A DNA stretch of 47,229 nt, from assembly GCF_001425385.1 (NCBI RefSeq), contig NZ_LMQO01000009.1, forward strand, positions 1-47,229, written 5' to 3'. The first letter of the stretch is position 1, and every line of letters begins with the position of its first letter. Positions 15,157-23,234 of this stretch are shown piece by piece. Below the pieces are notes generated by a model, which saw nothing but the letters and a program-made list of their open reading frames with translations, was not told the origin of the DNA and did no database searches. The translations under genes and the position numbers were made by a program. Source of the DNA: Sphingomonas sp. Leaf407 (GTDB lineage: Bacteria; Pseudomonadota; Alphaproteobacteria; Sphingomonadales; Sphingomonadaceae).

Positions 15157-15220
15157 CACTTGTTAGCATGTGAACATGATAGCACGAGAACACGAGAACA
15201 CGATGGAACGTGAACACGTG
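15157..15220. repeat. Repeat cluster, candidate plasmid centromere
   Basis: The word gaacacg occurs at 15188-15194, 15196-15202 and 15212-15218. An 8-bp unit (cgagaaca) is directly repeated, and catgtgaacatg is palindromic. The words cacttgt, gaacacgtg and the inverse of gctatc-atgttcaca are shared with the parA upstream region at 1990-2031, and gagaacacgag recurs at 1286-1296. Before the 12-kb insertion this cluster would have been about 0.1 kb behind the partition operon, so it is a good candidate for the ParA/RHH centromere. Confidence 0.5.
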
Positions 15221-15253
15221 TCTGGCATGTAGAGGTTGGTAGCAAAGCCTATC

Positions 15254-15269
15254 GGTGAGTTTTGGGGTA
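15254..15269. repeat. Isolated inverse iteron behind rep
   Basis: ggtgagttttggggta is the exact reverse complement of the first origin iteron at 16253-16268. It lies 6 bases after the rep stop. Such outlying sites can bind the initiator and help control copy number. Confidence 0.6.
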
Positions 15270-15274
15270 GCGGC

Positions 15275-16150
15275 TCACCTTTGGGCCGACGCGCTGAAAT
15301 CTACCAGCACGGGCAGTTCGGGAATTCCGCCGCGCAGCTTTGCCCGTCGTACAATGCTGTGCTGGTCGATCAGGTTCTGTGCGTCGCGCTTGCCGCTGGA
15401 CGTTTTTGGGAACCAGTGGAGTGCCACCCGTTCGACCTTGCGCCCGTTCTTGATCGGCGTAAAATCGACATAGAAGGGGCAAAGCTTGTTAATTTCCTCG
15501 ACAGCCACCTTCAGACAATATTTGTTCATATCAGCGAAGCGTTCGAGTTTACCTTCAGGCACGTTAAGCAGGCCGCGCAGCTCTTCGATCGTAAACTCCT
15601 CTTTCTGTTTGTATTCGAGACCAATGCGCCGCTCGATCATTTCATAGAGACAAAGTGCGTATTTTGACTCGAAGCAATACATTACCTGCGTCTTGAGACG
15701 GGCATAAACCTGACTGTTCCGCAGTATCTCGATTAGCTCTTCTGGGATACGATAGTGAAGGAAGCCGTCTTTTTCGAGGCTTTCATCACTTGGGCCGAGC
15801 AGCTGGACACGGCGCTTGTAGCTCTTGCCATCCTTGCGGATCGTGACGATCGCGATGGTGCCCATGAGGCGCAGCAGTGAACTCTCTATGCGCTCGTTGC
15901 CTTGGTGCGTCCCTTTCAGTCCGGATTTCGCAATGCGATGGATGATCGGCTCGCCAATGCGTTCCCAGGCATTGGCGATCAGCAGGTTGTAGATACGGCG
16001 ATCCGCGAGGGTGAGGGGGCTTAGCTCTACAATATCGACCAACTCGCCGGGCTTGACGATTTCACCGTAGTTGGCGGGATCAAAAGGATTTCCACGTCCC
16101 TTCTGGGCCAGCGTGCGGAATGTCATATCGACCACGGCAGGTTGCGACAT
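15275..16150 (-). CDS. repA: Replication initiator, Rep_3 family
   Basis: This initiator of about 291 residues has two winged-helix domains. The N-terminal one holds LSPLTLADRRIYNLLIANAW and the middle HYRIPEELIEILRNSQVYARL, followed by YALCLYEMIERRIG, the conserved core of the Rep_3 (RepB/RepE) family. The C-terminal domain (FTIEELRGLLNVP, then CPFYVDFTPIKNGRKV) would contact the iterons. The ATG at 16150 is preferred. The longer frame begins with a TTG at 16186 and would put the operator palindrome inside the gene. It binds the 22-bp-spaced iterons 100-250 bp upstream and starts theta replication. The gene is poorer in GC than its neighbours, as is common for rep genes. Confidence 0.9.
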   Translation of the reverse strand: MSQPAVVDMTFRTLAQKGRGNPFDPANYGEIVKPGELVDIVELSPLTLADRRIYNLLIANAWERIGEPIIHRIAKSGLKGTHQGNERIESSLLRLMGTIAIVTIRKDGKSYKRRVQLLGPSDESLEKDGFLHYRIPEELIEILRNSQVYARLKTQVMYCFESKYALCLYEMIERRIGLEYKQKEEFTIEELRGLLNVPEGKLERFADMNKYCLKVAVEEINKLCPFYVDFTPIKNGRKVERVALHWFPKTSSGKRDAQNLIDQHSIVRRAKLRGGIPELPVLVDFSASAQR

Positions 16151-16163
16151 AGGCTTGACCAAC

Positions 16164-16192
16164 GGTGAGCTAGAGGAACTTACCAACTCACC
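16164..16192. promoter_or_regulatory. Candidate rep operator
   Basis: Half-iteron words ggtgagc (16164-16170) and aactcacc (16185-16192) face each other just before the rep start. In Rep_3 plasmids Rep dimers bind such inverted half-iterons and repress rep. The surrounding bases would hold the promoter. Confidence 0.6.
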
Positions 16193-16252
16193 CTAATCAC
16201 GAAAAGTGAGCTAGGCAAATGTTTCAGCTCCCCCGTGGAGCAGAGAGGCGGA

Positions 16253-16514
16253 TACCCCAAAACTCACCGATCCTTTTAACCCAACCATTGGGGTACCCCA
16301 ACACTCACTGGACCCTGCCCGAACACTCACTTTTACCGACCCCAAAGCTCACCGCATGCTACCCCGAAACTCACGCGAATCGACCCCAACGCTCACTATT
16401 GGAGGCATTTTTCGGCAGAAATACGGACCTTTCAGGGCTCTGAATCTTGAATCAGAAGAATTAGAGAATCTGAACGGCGAAAGGTGAGCTTTGGGGTGGC
16501 GAGCCTGTGGATAA
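16253..16514. other. oriV: Origin of vegetative replication (iterons, AT-rich region, DnaA box)
   Basis: Sixteen-base iterons of the form gaccccaacactcact start at 16294, 16316, 16338, 16360 and 16382, exactly 22 bp apart (two helical turns), with another at 16253. All point the same way. After them comes an AT-rich stretch (about 16403-16475), an inverse iteron at 16483-16498 and a perfect DnaA box, tgtggataa, at 16506-16514. This layout is that of an iteron-controlled theta origin served by the adjacent Rep_3 protein. Confidence 0.88.
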
Positions 16515-16852
16515 CCACCGTCAGAATAGGCAAATGGAATCGGCCTAATGGCCGATGCACTATTCGTCTGGTGCCAGCTGCGCTGTCACCAGAGCGGCGC
16601 AAACGCCGCGTGCTTAGCGGAAAAAGAAGAAAGGCAAGCTGGCGACCAGATACTACGCCAGAGCCGACCAAGAGCGCCATGAGGGCAGGGAAGAGGGCTT
16701 TGCCACGATCCGCACCCTTGCAGCACCGAACCTCGCTGTTGGTGCTTAAATCAGCTCCTTCGCGATCGGTTTCGTAGATCGTCAATCCGATCACCAGCTC
16801 CGTCACCTTCGGAAGGTGAGGCGCTACCCCAAAACTCACCTTTCGCACATCG
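16515..16852. other. Gap between origin and coupling-protein gene
   Basis: I see no convincing gene in these 338 bp. The open frames present are short and lack a ribosome site or family resemblance. One more inverted iteron-like site, taccccaaaactcacc, lies at 16825-16840, close to the end of the traG gene, with a half site ggtgag at 16815. Confidence 0.5.
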
Positions 16853-18403
16853 TCACGCAGGATCGAACAGGCCAGTGAACTCGCGTTGATCGTAGTAGCG
16901 GATTTTCTCGACCGCGAGCGGGTTTTCGCCCTGGCGGAGCAGCAGAAGCTGATCGGGCCGCATTCGCATGATTTCGTCCGGTGTGGCGAGCCGGCGAGCG
17001 GAGACGTGCCCGCTGACACTCTCCGAGGGACCAGCGCGGTTTTCGCCCCAGCCGGTGCCGCGCGACGTGCTGACGGTATCATATTCGATCGTGGTGTCGC
17101 CGATCGTGCGCGAGAGCATGTCGGCGGTGGCATGATCGTTGACCCCGAACGTCTGGATCACGCCGGCGTTGGACATGAAGGTGCCGGCGCGCTCGCCATA
17201 GGTGGCCTTAAGCTGGTGCATGTCCTGGAGGATCGGCCAGAGCTGGAGGCCATAGCCCGCCATCAGGCCCATCGCGCGTTCAACCGGTTCGAGACGGCCG
17301 AGCGCGGCGAACTCGTCCAGCAGGAACAGCACGGGCCGGGCAGGACGGGCGGTGGACCGCGCCATGTCGGTGACGGCCTGGCTCACCAGCAGCCGCAGCC
17401 AGCGCGCATAGGTGTCGAGCCGATCGGGCGGCAGGCACAGGAACACGGTGGCGGTCGTGTCCTTCAGCCCCGCGAAGGTGAAATCCGACGCGGCGGTGCT
17501 GGCGACGATGCGAGGGCTGTCGAGAAAGTGGGTATGGCGCTGTGCCGAGGACAGCACGCCAGCGGCTTCGCGATCGGACTTGCCGAGCTGGCGGTTGGCG
17601 GCGCGGGCGATCAGGCCACCGGCGCCGGCGCTGTCCTGCATTTTGGCCAGCAAAGCGGCAAAGCCGGCAGGGGCGAGCGTCAGCTTGTCGCGCACCGTCG
17701 CCAGCACTCGGGCGTCGGCGGGTTCGTGGACGACGGTATGCAGGATCAGCCCCGCGATCAGCGCCTTGGCTTCCTCGTTCCAATGCGCTTCGCCCGATTG
17801 CCCCGGCGCGTCATGCACTAGGGCGTCGGCGAGGGTGTTGGCATCTTCCGCGAGATCGAGGCTGGCGGGATCGAGCCGGTCGAGCGGATTGTAGCGGGCA
17901 GGCGGCTGACCCGACACGCCGAACGGATCGAGGCACCAGACCTTGCCCTTGGCGGCACGCGCACGGGCGGTGACGCGGGCATTCTCACCCTTGGGGTCGA
18001 TGCAGATCACCGAGCGATCGAGCAGCAGCAGGTTGGGAATGATCGTGCCGACGCCCTTGCCCGACCGGGTGGGTGCCATCGTTAGCAGATGCGCCGCGCC
18101 GTCGTAATGCAGCAGCTTGCCTGACTTCGCCGAGCGGCCAATCAGGAGATCTCCGTTCGCCTCCAGCTTTCGCACGTCGGTTCGGTCGCCGAAACGAGCG
18201 GAGCCGAGCAGATCGCTCCGCTGGTTGGCGGCGCGCCGGTTGAAGCGCCAAGCCAGGAACAGGATCGCGCCGGCCAGCAGGAACGGAATGTCGGTCGCAA
18301 TCTCACCATAGCCGAAGATGCCCTTGAGCCAGGCGTTGCTCGCCATCAGCACCACGAAGGCGACGAAGACCGCGAACAGCGGGCTGATCCGTCGCCTCGG
18401 CAT
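16853..18403 (-). CDS. traG: Type IV coupling protein, VirD4/TraG family
   Basis: The 516-residue inner-membrane ATPase has two N-terminal membrane segments (about residues 8-25 and 37-52). Walker A is APTRSGKGVG at about residue 110, followed by DPKGEN. Walker B is VLFLLDEFAALG at about residue 345. TraG proteins dock the relaxase-DNA complex onto a conjugation channel and power DNA transfer. It is somewhat shorter than Ti TraG (about 640). The gene is last in a minus-strand series, traC-traD-small protein-traG, that diverges from traA, with one-base overlap at its start. No virB/trb channel genes are on the plasmid, so it must use another plasmid's channel. Confidence 0.9.
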   Translation of the reverse strand: MPRRRISPLFAVFVAFVVLMASNAWLKGIFGYGEIATDIPFLLAGAILFLAWRFNRRAANQRSDLLGSARFGDRTDVRKLEANGDLLIGRSAKSGKLLHYDGAAHLLTMAPTRSGKGVGTIIPNLLLLDRSVICIDPKGENARVTARARAAKGKVWCLDPFGVSGQPPARYNPLDRLDPASLDLAEDANTLADALVHDAPGQSGEAHWNEEAKALIAGLILHTVVHEPADARVLATVRDKLTLAPAGFAALLAKMQDSAGAGGLIARAANRQLGKSDREAAGVLSSAQRHTHFLDSPRIVASTAASDFTFAGLKDTTATVFLCLPPDRLDTYARWLRLLVSQAVTDMARSTARPARPVLFLLDEFAALGRLEPVERAMGLMAGYGLQLWPILQDMHQLKATYGERAGTFMSNAGVIQTFGVNDHATADMLSRTIGDTTIEYDTVSTSRGTGWGENRAGPSESVSGHVSARRLATPDEIMRMRPDQLLLLRQGENPLAVEKIRYYDQREFTGLFDPA

Positions 18404-18684
18404 CAGTGCGCTTCCATCGGCGTGACCGGCAAGGACCGGTCGGAGTCGGGATGATCGAGCAGCCGGAGCAGGATTTGCGATACAAGGGGAGGGGGCACGC
18501 CCTCGTCAAGCATCATCGCGAAGAACGCATCGTCGTTGGGCGTCGGGATCATGTCCTCGATGACCAGGTTGGCGCGCGAGTCCGCCATGTCCTCATGCCA
18601 CATCGCGATTTCCGCCGGCGTGCCGCGCACGAAATTCATCGCGCGGACTTGGGCACGGATCGTCTCGATATCGAAATCGCTCAT
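18403..18684 (-). CDS. Small conserved protein of the tra operon
   Basis: This 93-residue acidic protein starts MSDFDIETIRAQVRAMNFVRG. It contains IAMWHEDMADSRANLVIEDM and ends in a helix (PPLVSQILLRLLDHPD). No membrane segment or known motif is visible. The ATG at 18684 overlaps the traD stop (ATGA), and its stop overlaps the traG start (TGATG), so it is translated as part of the operon. Its fixed position between traD and traG suggests a mobilisation accessory role, possibly with the coupling protein. Function unknown. Confidence 0.7.
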   Translation of the reverse strand: MSDFDIETIRAQVRAMNFVRGTPAEIAMWHEDMADSRANLVIEDMIPTPNDDAFFAMMLDEGVPPPLVSQILLRLLDHPDSDRSLPVTPMEAH

Positions 18685-19022
18685 TGCGCTTCGCTCCCTT
18701 CCGCTTCCGCGTCGAACGCCCGCTTGCCGCGCCGCTTCCATAGCGCCAGCACGTCGCCAGCATCGTCGCCGCGACCACGCCCGGCGAGATCGAGCAGCGC
18801 GCCGTAGAGCGTGGCGCGATCGTCGTCGGTCAGCTCGACCAGCCCGGCTTTCTGGACCAGCCCGCCCAGTTCAATCAGATGGCGTGTTCGTTCGCGACGT
18901 TGCACGACCCAGCCCCTGCTATCCGTTCGCCGTTCCGCCGCTTCCGCCCGCAGCGTCGCCGCCTGGTTCAGTCGCAGTGCCCGATCCGTCGATTGCAGCA
19001 GCGCCGCCACCTTTGCGCCCAC
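18681..19022 (-). CDS. traD: Conjugal transfer protein TraD
   Basis: The C-terminal two-thirds read RRERTRHLIELGGLVQKAGL followed by LTDDDRATLYGALLDLA, the signature of the short TraD proteins of Ti-like mobilisation regions. The start is uncertain. The GTG at 19022 gives about 113 residues and overlaps the end of traC by some 100 bases, and a later non-ATG start is possible. Upstream of that the frame runs through traC and is probably non-coding. TraD acts with TraC and TraA at oriT in processing the transfer strand, although its exact job is poorly known. Its stop overlaps the next gene. Confidence 0.7.
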   Translation of the reverse strand: MGAKVAALLQSTDRALRLNQAATLRAEAAERRTDSRGWVVQRRERTRHLIELGGLVQKAGLVELTDDDRATLYGALLDLAGRGRGDDAGDVLALWKRRGKRAFDAEAEGSEAQ

Positions 19023-19248
19023 GTCGTTGAAAGAAGGCCGCGCCCTTCGCGCGCCATGCCTCCTTCGCGCCCGCATCCTTTGATCCGATCGCATCGAGCA
19101 GCACCCCGGCGAGGGTTTCCGGATCAAGCGCATCGGCCCCGGTCGCAACGACGAGCTGGCCAAGCTGTTCGACCCGCTTTGCCTTGAGCGCGCGGGCCTT
19201 GTCACCCAGTGCCTTCAGCTCGGCATCGTAATCGCGAACCTTCCGCAT
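18919..19248 (-). CDS. traC: Conjugal transfer protein TraC
   Basis: The 109-residue protein begins MRKVRDYDAELKALGDKARALK, an N-terminal coiled helix. It continues KRVEQLGQLVVATGADALDPETLAGVLLDAI, the pattern of TraC proteins of Agrobacterium-type oriT regions. The C terminus is a Gly/Ala-rich tail (GGGAAAIDGSG, TEPGGDAAGG) of low complexity that overlaps traD in another frame. The gene lies 175 bp from traA and diverges from it with oriT between, the classic arrangement. TraC probably binds oriT as a relaxosome accessory. Confidence 0.75.
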   Translation of the reverse strand: MRKVRDYDAELKALGDKARALKAKRVEQLGQLVVATGADALDPETLAGVLLDAIGSKDAGAKEAWRAKGAAFFQRRGRKGGGAAAIDGSGTATEPGGDAAGGSGGTANG

Positions 19249-19354
19249 CGCCTTTACCCTTCCGCGTATCGCTCATCAACATCTTAGCGCGCCGAGCATA
19301 TGGGTAAAGCCAGAACGAGCAGAACGCAGCACCAAGTCAATCAGGAGGAGCGAA

Positions 19355-19411
19355 GCGGAGGATGAGTGCGCGCTTATACGTCGTTGCCGACGTGCGCTCA
19401 GAAGTGCAATA
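19355..19411. other. oriT: Origin of transfer (oriT), Ti/RSF1010-like
   Basis: The segment between the divergent traC and traA genes holds gagtgcgcgcttatacgtcg, like the gggcgcaattatacgtcgc of Ti-plasmid oriT. An inverted repeat acgtcg (19378-19383) / cgacgt (19388-19393) follows, and gtgcgctc comes just after. MobQ relaxases nick at such a site beside their gene. I infer the nick to be next to the inverted repeat, but the exact bond is not shown. Confidence 0.6.
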
Positions 19412-19422
19412 AGCAGGGCGTC

Positions 19423-22395
19423 ATGGCGATCTACCATTTCTCCGCCAAGGTTGTGAGCCGCGCGAACGGATCGAGCGCCGTCGCGAGCGCCGCCTATCGC
19501 TCCGCATCCGAGCTGCACGACGATCGGTTGAACCGGAATCACGACTTCAGCAACAAGGCAGGCGTGATCCACTCCGAAGTGATGTTGCCACAGGGCGCAC
19601 CGGAGCGTTTAAACGACCGCACGACCTTGTGGAACGAGGTGGAGGCAGGCGAGAAACGCAAGGACGCGCAGCTTGCCCGCGAGGTGGAGTTCTCGATTCC
19701 GCGCGAGATGAATGAGAAACAGGGCGTCCAGCTAGCGCGCGATTTCGTGAAGCAGCAGTTTGTCGATCGCGGGATGGTCGCGGATCTGAACGTGCATTGG
19801 GACAAGGCGAAGGACGGCACGCCCAAGCCGCACGCGCATGTCATGCTTGCGATGCGCGACGTGGGGCCGGAGGGGTTCGGGAAGAAGAACCGCGACTGGA
19901 ACTCGACCGAGCTTTTGAAGGACTGGCGCGAGGCGTGGAGCGCCCACGTTAATGAGCGCATGGCCGAGCTTGGGCTTGAGGGTCGCATCGACCACCGCAG
20001 TTACGAGGCGCAGGGGATCGGGCTGGAACCGCAGCACAAGATCGGCCCGGCCGCATCGCGTCGTCCGGAGCAGGGGCTTGAGGCGGAGCGGATCGAGGAT
20101 CACACGCGCATCGCTCGTGAGAACGGCGAGAAGATCATCGCCGATCCCAATGTCGCGCTGGACGCGATCACGCGGCAGCAGGCCACGTTCACCACTCGCG
20201 ACCTGGCGACGTTCGCCTTCCGGCACAGCGACGGCAAGGAGCAGTTCGACCAGGTGATGGGGGCGGTGCGCGCCAGCCCCGAGCTGGTCGCATTGGGGAA
20301 GGACGGGCGCGACCAGGAGCGGTTCACCAGCCGCGACATGATCGCGGTGGAGAACCGGCTTGAGCGCGCGAGCGACGAGCTGGCGGGCCGCGCCGCGCAT
20401 GGCATCGTCGATCGGCATCGTGACGCCGCGATCGACGCAGCCGAGGGCCGAGGGCTTGTCCTGTCGAGCGAGCAGCGCGACGCCTTCGATCACGTCACCG
20501 GCAACAGTGGGCTGGCGTCCGTCGTCGGCTATGCCGGCAGCGGTAAATCGGCGATGCTGGGCGTCGCGCGCGAGGCTTGGGAGGGGCAGGGCTACACGGT
20601 GCGCGGCGCGGCGTTGTCAGGCATCGCGGCCGAGAACCTTGAGGGCGGGTCCGGCATCCAGTCCCGCACCATCGCCAGCCTTGAACACGCATGGGGGCGG
20701 GGGCGTGAACAGCTAGGCCCAAGGGACGTGTTGGTGGTGGACGAGGCCGGCATGATCGGCTCGCGTCAGATGGAGCGGGTGCTGTCCCAAGCACGCGATG
20801 CCGGGGCCAAGGTCGTGATGGTCGGCGACCCCGAGCAGTTGCAGGCGATCGAGGCCGGCGCGGCCTTTCGCAGCGTCACCGAGCGCCACGGCGCGGCCGA
20901 GATCACCGAGATACGCCGGCAGCGCGAGGACTGGCAGCGCGACGCCACGCGTGCGCTGGCGACCGGGCGCACCGGCGAGGCGATCCATGCCTATGACAGC
21001 AAGGGCATGGTCCACGTCGCCGACAACCGTGACGAGGCGCGGGGCGAGCTGGTGGACGGTTGGGATCGCGCACGCCAGACCGAGCCGGGCAAGACCCGGA
21101 TCATCCTCACCCACACCAACGCCGAGGTGCAGAGCCTCAATGGCGAGGCGCGCAACCGGTTGCGCGCATCCGGCGACCTTGGCGACGACGTGACGGTGAA
21201 GGCCGAGCGCGGTGAGCGGCAGTTCGCGACGGGCGACCGCATCATGTTCCTGCGCAACGAGCGCGGCATGGGGGTGAAGAACGGCACGCTGGCGACGATC
21301 GAGCGGGTATCGTCCGAGGGCATGGCGGTGCGCCTCGATGACGGGCGCGGCGTCGCGTTCGACACCAAGGACTATGCCCATGTCGATCATGGCTATGCGG
21401 CGACGTTCCATAAATCGCAGGGCGTGACGGTCGATCGCGCGCACGTCCTCGCCACCCCCGGCATGGACCGGCACAGCGCCTATGTCGGCATGTCGCGTCA
21501 TCGTGACGACGTGCAGCTCCACTATGGCCGCGACGACTTCAGCGACCAGCGCCAGCTCGTCCGCGCGCTCTCGCGTGATCGCGGCAAGGACATGGCGGGC
21601 GATTACGCTAAGCCCGAGCAGGATCAGGCGCGGGCGTTCGCCGATCGGCGCGAGATCCGGTTCCCGGAACTCGCACGCCAGATGGTCGAGAAGGTGCGCG
21701 ACAAGGCCAAGGGCATGTTTGCCGGTTTCCGGCCAAAGCCGGCTGTCGCGAAAGAGGGGGCGATTAACACTGCCCGCGATCACGGCCAGGGGGGTCTGAT
21801 TAACACCGCCCGTGATCGCAGCCAGGGGGGGCCGATTAACACCACCTTGGACGTCTCTCAGGCCAAGGCGATCGAACGCTATGCACGTGCCGCGGGCGAT
21901 ATCGGCCGGATGCGCAACAAGGGTCTGCCCGTGCTGCCGCATCAGGAGAGCGCTTTGCAGAAGGCTGGCGAGAGGCTGGACGCGACCCGTCCCCATGCCG
22001 CGCGCGACCTTGCATCGGCGCTTGCGCGTGATCCGAAGCTTATCGAGCAGGTGTCGGGCGGCAATACAGTTGGCGCGGCACGCGCGATGGCCGACGAGAA
22101 GCGTGTGCGGCTAGACCCGGACGCGCGTGCCGAGCGGTTCGTGGAAGGCTGGCAGAAAATGCAGCAGGCGCGGGCAGGCATGGAGCGGGCCGGCGACAGT
22201 GCCGGTGCCGAGCGGTTGCGCGAGCGGATGGAGAAGGCGGCGGGCGGGCTGCACCGTGACCCGCAGCTCGAATCCGCACTGCGTCGCCATGCACCCGACC
22301 TGGCGCTGAAGCAGGAAAGCGAGCGGTCGATCGGCGATGCGCTGTCGTCGTCGCTCGATCGTGGGCGCGACCGGGATCGGGGGATGAGCCGGTGA
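19423..22395 (+). CDS. traA: TraA relaxase-helicase (MobQ family)
   Basis: The 990-residue protein begins MAIYHFSAKVVSRANG, the normal MobQ start with its catalytic Tyr region. The metal-binding triad is in HWDKAKDGTPKPHAHV at about residues 125-140. A RecD/TraI-type helicase follows, with Walker A GYAGSGKSAM at about residue 370 and Walker B LVVDEAGMI at about residue 438. SQ-motif VDHGYAATFHKSQGVT lies near residue 660. TraA nicks oriT, stays bound to the 5' end and unwinds the strand. Near residues 780-815 are three 12-residue repeats (INTARD, QGG), coded by a 36-bp tandem repeat at 21754-21860. An upstream in-frame ATG at 19366 would read through oriT, so 19423 is chosen. Confidence 0.92.
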   Translation: MAIYHFSAKVVSRANGSSAVASAAYRSASELHDDRLNRNHDFSNKAGVIHSEVMLPQGAPERLNDRTTLWNEVEAGEKRKDAQLAREVEFSIPREMNEKQGVQLARDFVKQQFVDRGMVADLNVHWDKAKDGTPKPHAHVMLAMRDVGPEGFGKKNRDWNSTELLKDWREAWSAHVNERMAELGLEGRIDHRSYEAQGIGLEPQHKIGPAASRRPEQGLEAERIEDHTRIARENGEKIIADPNVALDAITRQQATFTTRDLATFAFRHSDGKEQFDQVMGAVRASPELVALGKDGRDQERFTSRDMIAVENRLERASDELAGRAAHGIVDRHRDAAIDAAEGRGLVLSSEQRDAFDHVTGNSGLASVVGYAGSGKSAMLGVAREAWEGQGYTVRGAALSGIAAENLEGGSGIQSRTIASLEHAWGRGREQLGPRDVLVVDEAGMIGSRQMERVLSQARDAGAKVVMVGDPEQLQAIEAGAAFRSVTERHGAAEITEIRRQREDWQRDATRALATGRTGEAIHAYDSKGMVHVADNRDEARGELVDGWDRARQTEPGKTRIILTHTNAEVQSLNGEARNRLRASGDLGDDVTVKAERGERQFATGDRIMFLRNERGMGVKNGTLATIERVSSEGMAVRLDDGRGVAFDTKDYAHVDHGYAATFHKSQGVTVDRAHVLATPGMDRHSAYVGMSRHRDDVQLHYGRDDFSDQRQLVRALSRDRGKDMAGDYAKPEQDQARAFADRREIRFPELARQMVEKVRDKAKGMFAGFRPKPAVAKEGAINTARDHGQGGLINTARDRSQGGPINTTLDVSQAKAIERYARAAGDIGRMRNKGLPVLPHQESALQKAGERLDATRPHAARDLASALARDPKLIEQVSGGNTVGAARAMADEKRVRLDPDARAERFVEGWQKMQQARAGMERAGDSAGAERLRERMEKAAGGLHRDPQLESALRRHAPDLALKQESERSIGDALSSSLDRGRDRDRGMSR

Positions 22396-22456
22396 CGGTT
22401 CGTGCTTTCGGGTACGATCCGGTTTGTGGTTTCATGCAGTAAAGGGGAAGAAGTGC

Positions 22457-23185
22457 ATGAGTGACGATCACGAACCGGACGCCGCAGCGGAGGCGTTTGA
22501 AGGTGTCCGCGGTGAGCTTGCGCTGTTGCGCCGCGCCGTCGAGCGGCTGTCCGCGGAGCGCGCCGAGGTGCCGGAGATACCCGATTACAGCGAGACGCTG
22601 GGGAAAATGGCGAAGGCGCTCAACGCGACCATGCAAAATGTCGGCGTGCTGGCGAAAACGGCCGAGGACAATGTCGCGCCGCGCTATGTCGCCGACCGGA
22701 TCGTCGCGGCTGGCGGCCATGCCCGCGACGAGGATCGGCGCATGATCGCGACCGCCGGTGAGAAGATGGACAAGGCGACGACCGCTTTGCACGGTATCGG
22801 CGGTTCTGCCCGCCGTGCGGACGAGCAGCGCCGTACCTTGTGGCAGGTCGGTGCGGGAGCGTGCCTGGGCGGGGCGCTGCTATGGACGATCGTGCCGGGG
22901 ATCATCGCGCGCGAGCTCCCGGGGAAGTGGCAGGTGCCCGAGTGGATGGCAGCGCGCACGCTTGACCTACCGAAATGGGAAGCCGGGCAGCGCCTCATGC
23001 GAGCTGCTGGGCCGGATGCTTTCGCCAACATCGCGGCAGCCGATCGGATCATCACCGCAAATCGCAAGGCTGTGCAAGCCTGCTACAAGATAGCTGTGAG
23101 GACTAAGAAGACGGTGCGCTGTACCATCGAGATCAGTCGGGATGACGTGGCGGCAAGAAGTGCGATCGTCAGCTCCACGGATTGA
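22457..23185 (+). CDS. DUF6118-like membrane-anchored protein
   Basis: The 242-residue protein starts MSDDHEPDAAAEAFEGVRGELALLRRAVERL, a helical coiled-coil N terminus. One membrane span lies at about residues 128-148 (VGAGACLGGALLWTIVPGIIA), and a soluble C-terminal domain follows (DAFANIAAADRIITANRKAVQAC). It resembles the DUF6118 proteins that often stand beside traA in sphingomonad plasmids. AAGGGGAAG precedes the ATG. It follows traA by 61 bp on the same strand and probably shares its transcript. A role in mobilisation is suggested only by position. Confidence 0.7.
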   Translation: MSDDHEPDAAAEAFEGVRGELALLRRAVERLSAERAEVPEIPDYSETLGKMAKALNATMQNVGVLAKTAEDNVAPRYVADRIVAAGGHARDEDRRMIATAGEKMDKATTALHGIGGSARRADEQRRTLWQVGAGACLGGALLWTIVPGIIARELPGKWQVPEWMAARTLDLPKWEAGQRLMRAAGPDAFANIAAADRIITANRKAVQACYKIAVRTKKTVRCTIEISRDDVAARSAIVSSTD

Positions 23186-23234
23186 AGTGCCCAAGCGGTG
23201 CAAGCCGATCATTCCACCGGACAGCAGCGATGCG

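Noticed and set aside
16253..16397. Possible CRISPR-like array from the 22-bp spaced repeats
   Set aside because: Repeat and spacing are those of Rep iterons, adjacent to rep and a DnaA box, and there are no cas genes.
16484..16777. Plus-strand frame of 97 codons next to the origin
   Set aside because: It starts within an iteron, has no ribosome site and the translation is basic and featureless.
16432..17133. Minus-strand frame of 233 codons between the origin and traG
   Set aside because: It overlaps the conserved end of traG in another frame and runs through iteron sites. No family resemblance.
19260..19422. tRNA or other structured RNA in the traC-traA gap
   Set aside because: The only clear structure is the short inverted repeat of oriT. 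No cloverleaf or CCA end is visible, and I found no tRNA or rRNA elsewhere.
21754..21860. Possible CRISPR-like array from 36-bp periodic repeats
   Set aside because: The repeats are in frame inside traA, have no unique spacers and only three units. They encode a linker repeat.
20713..21996. Long minus-strand frame opposite traA
   Set aside because: Antisense shadow of the relaxase-helicase. The plus-strand motifs are unmistakable.
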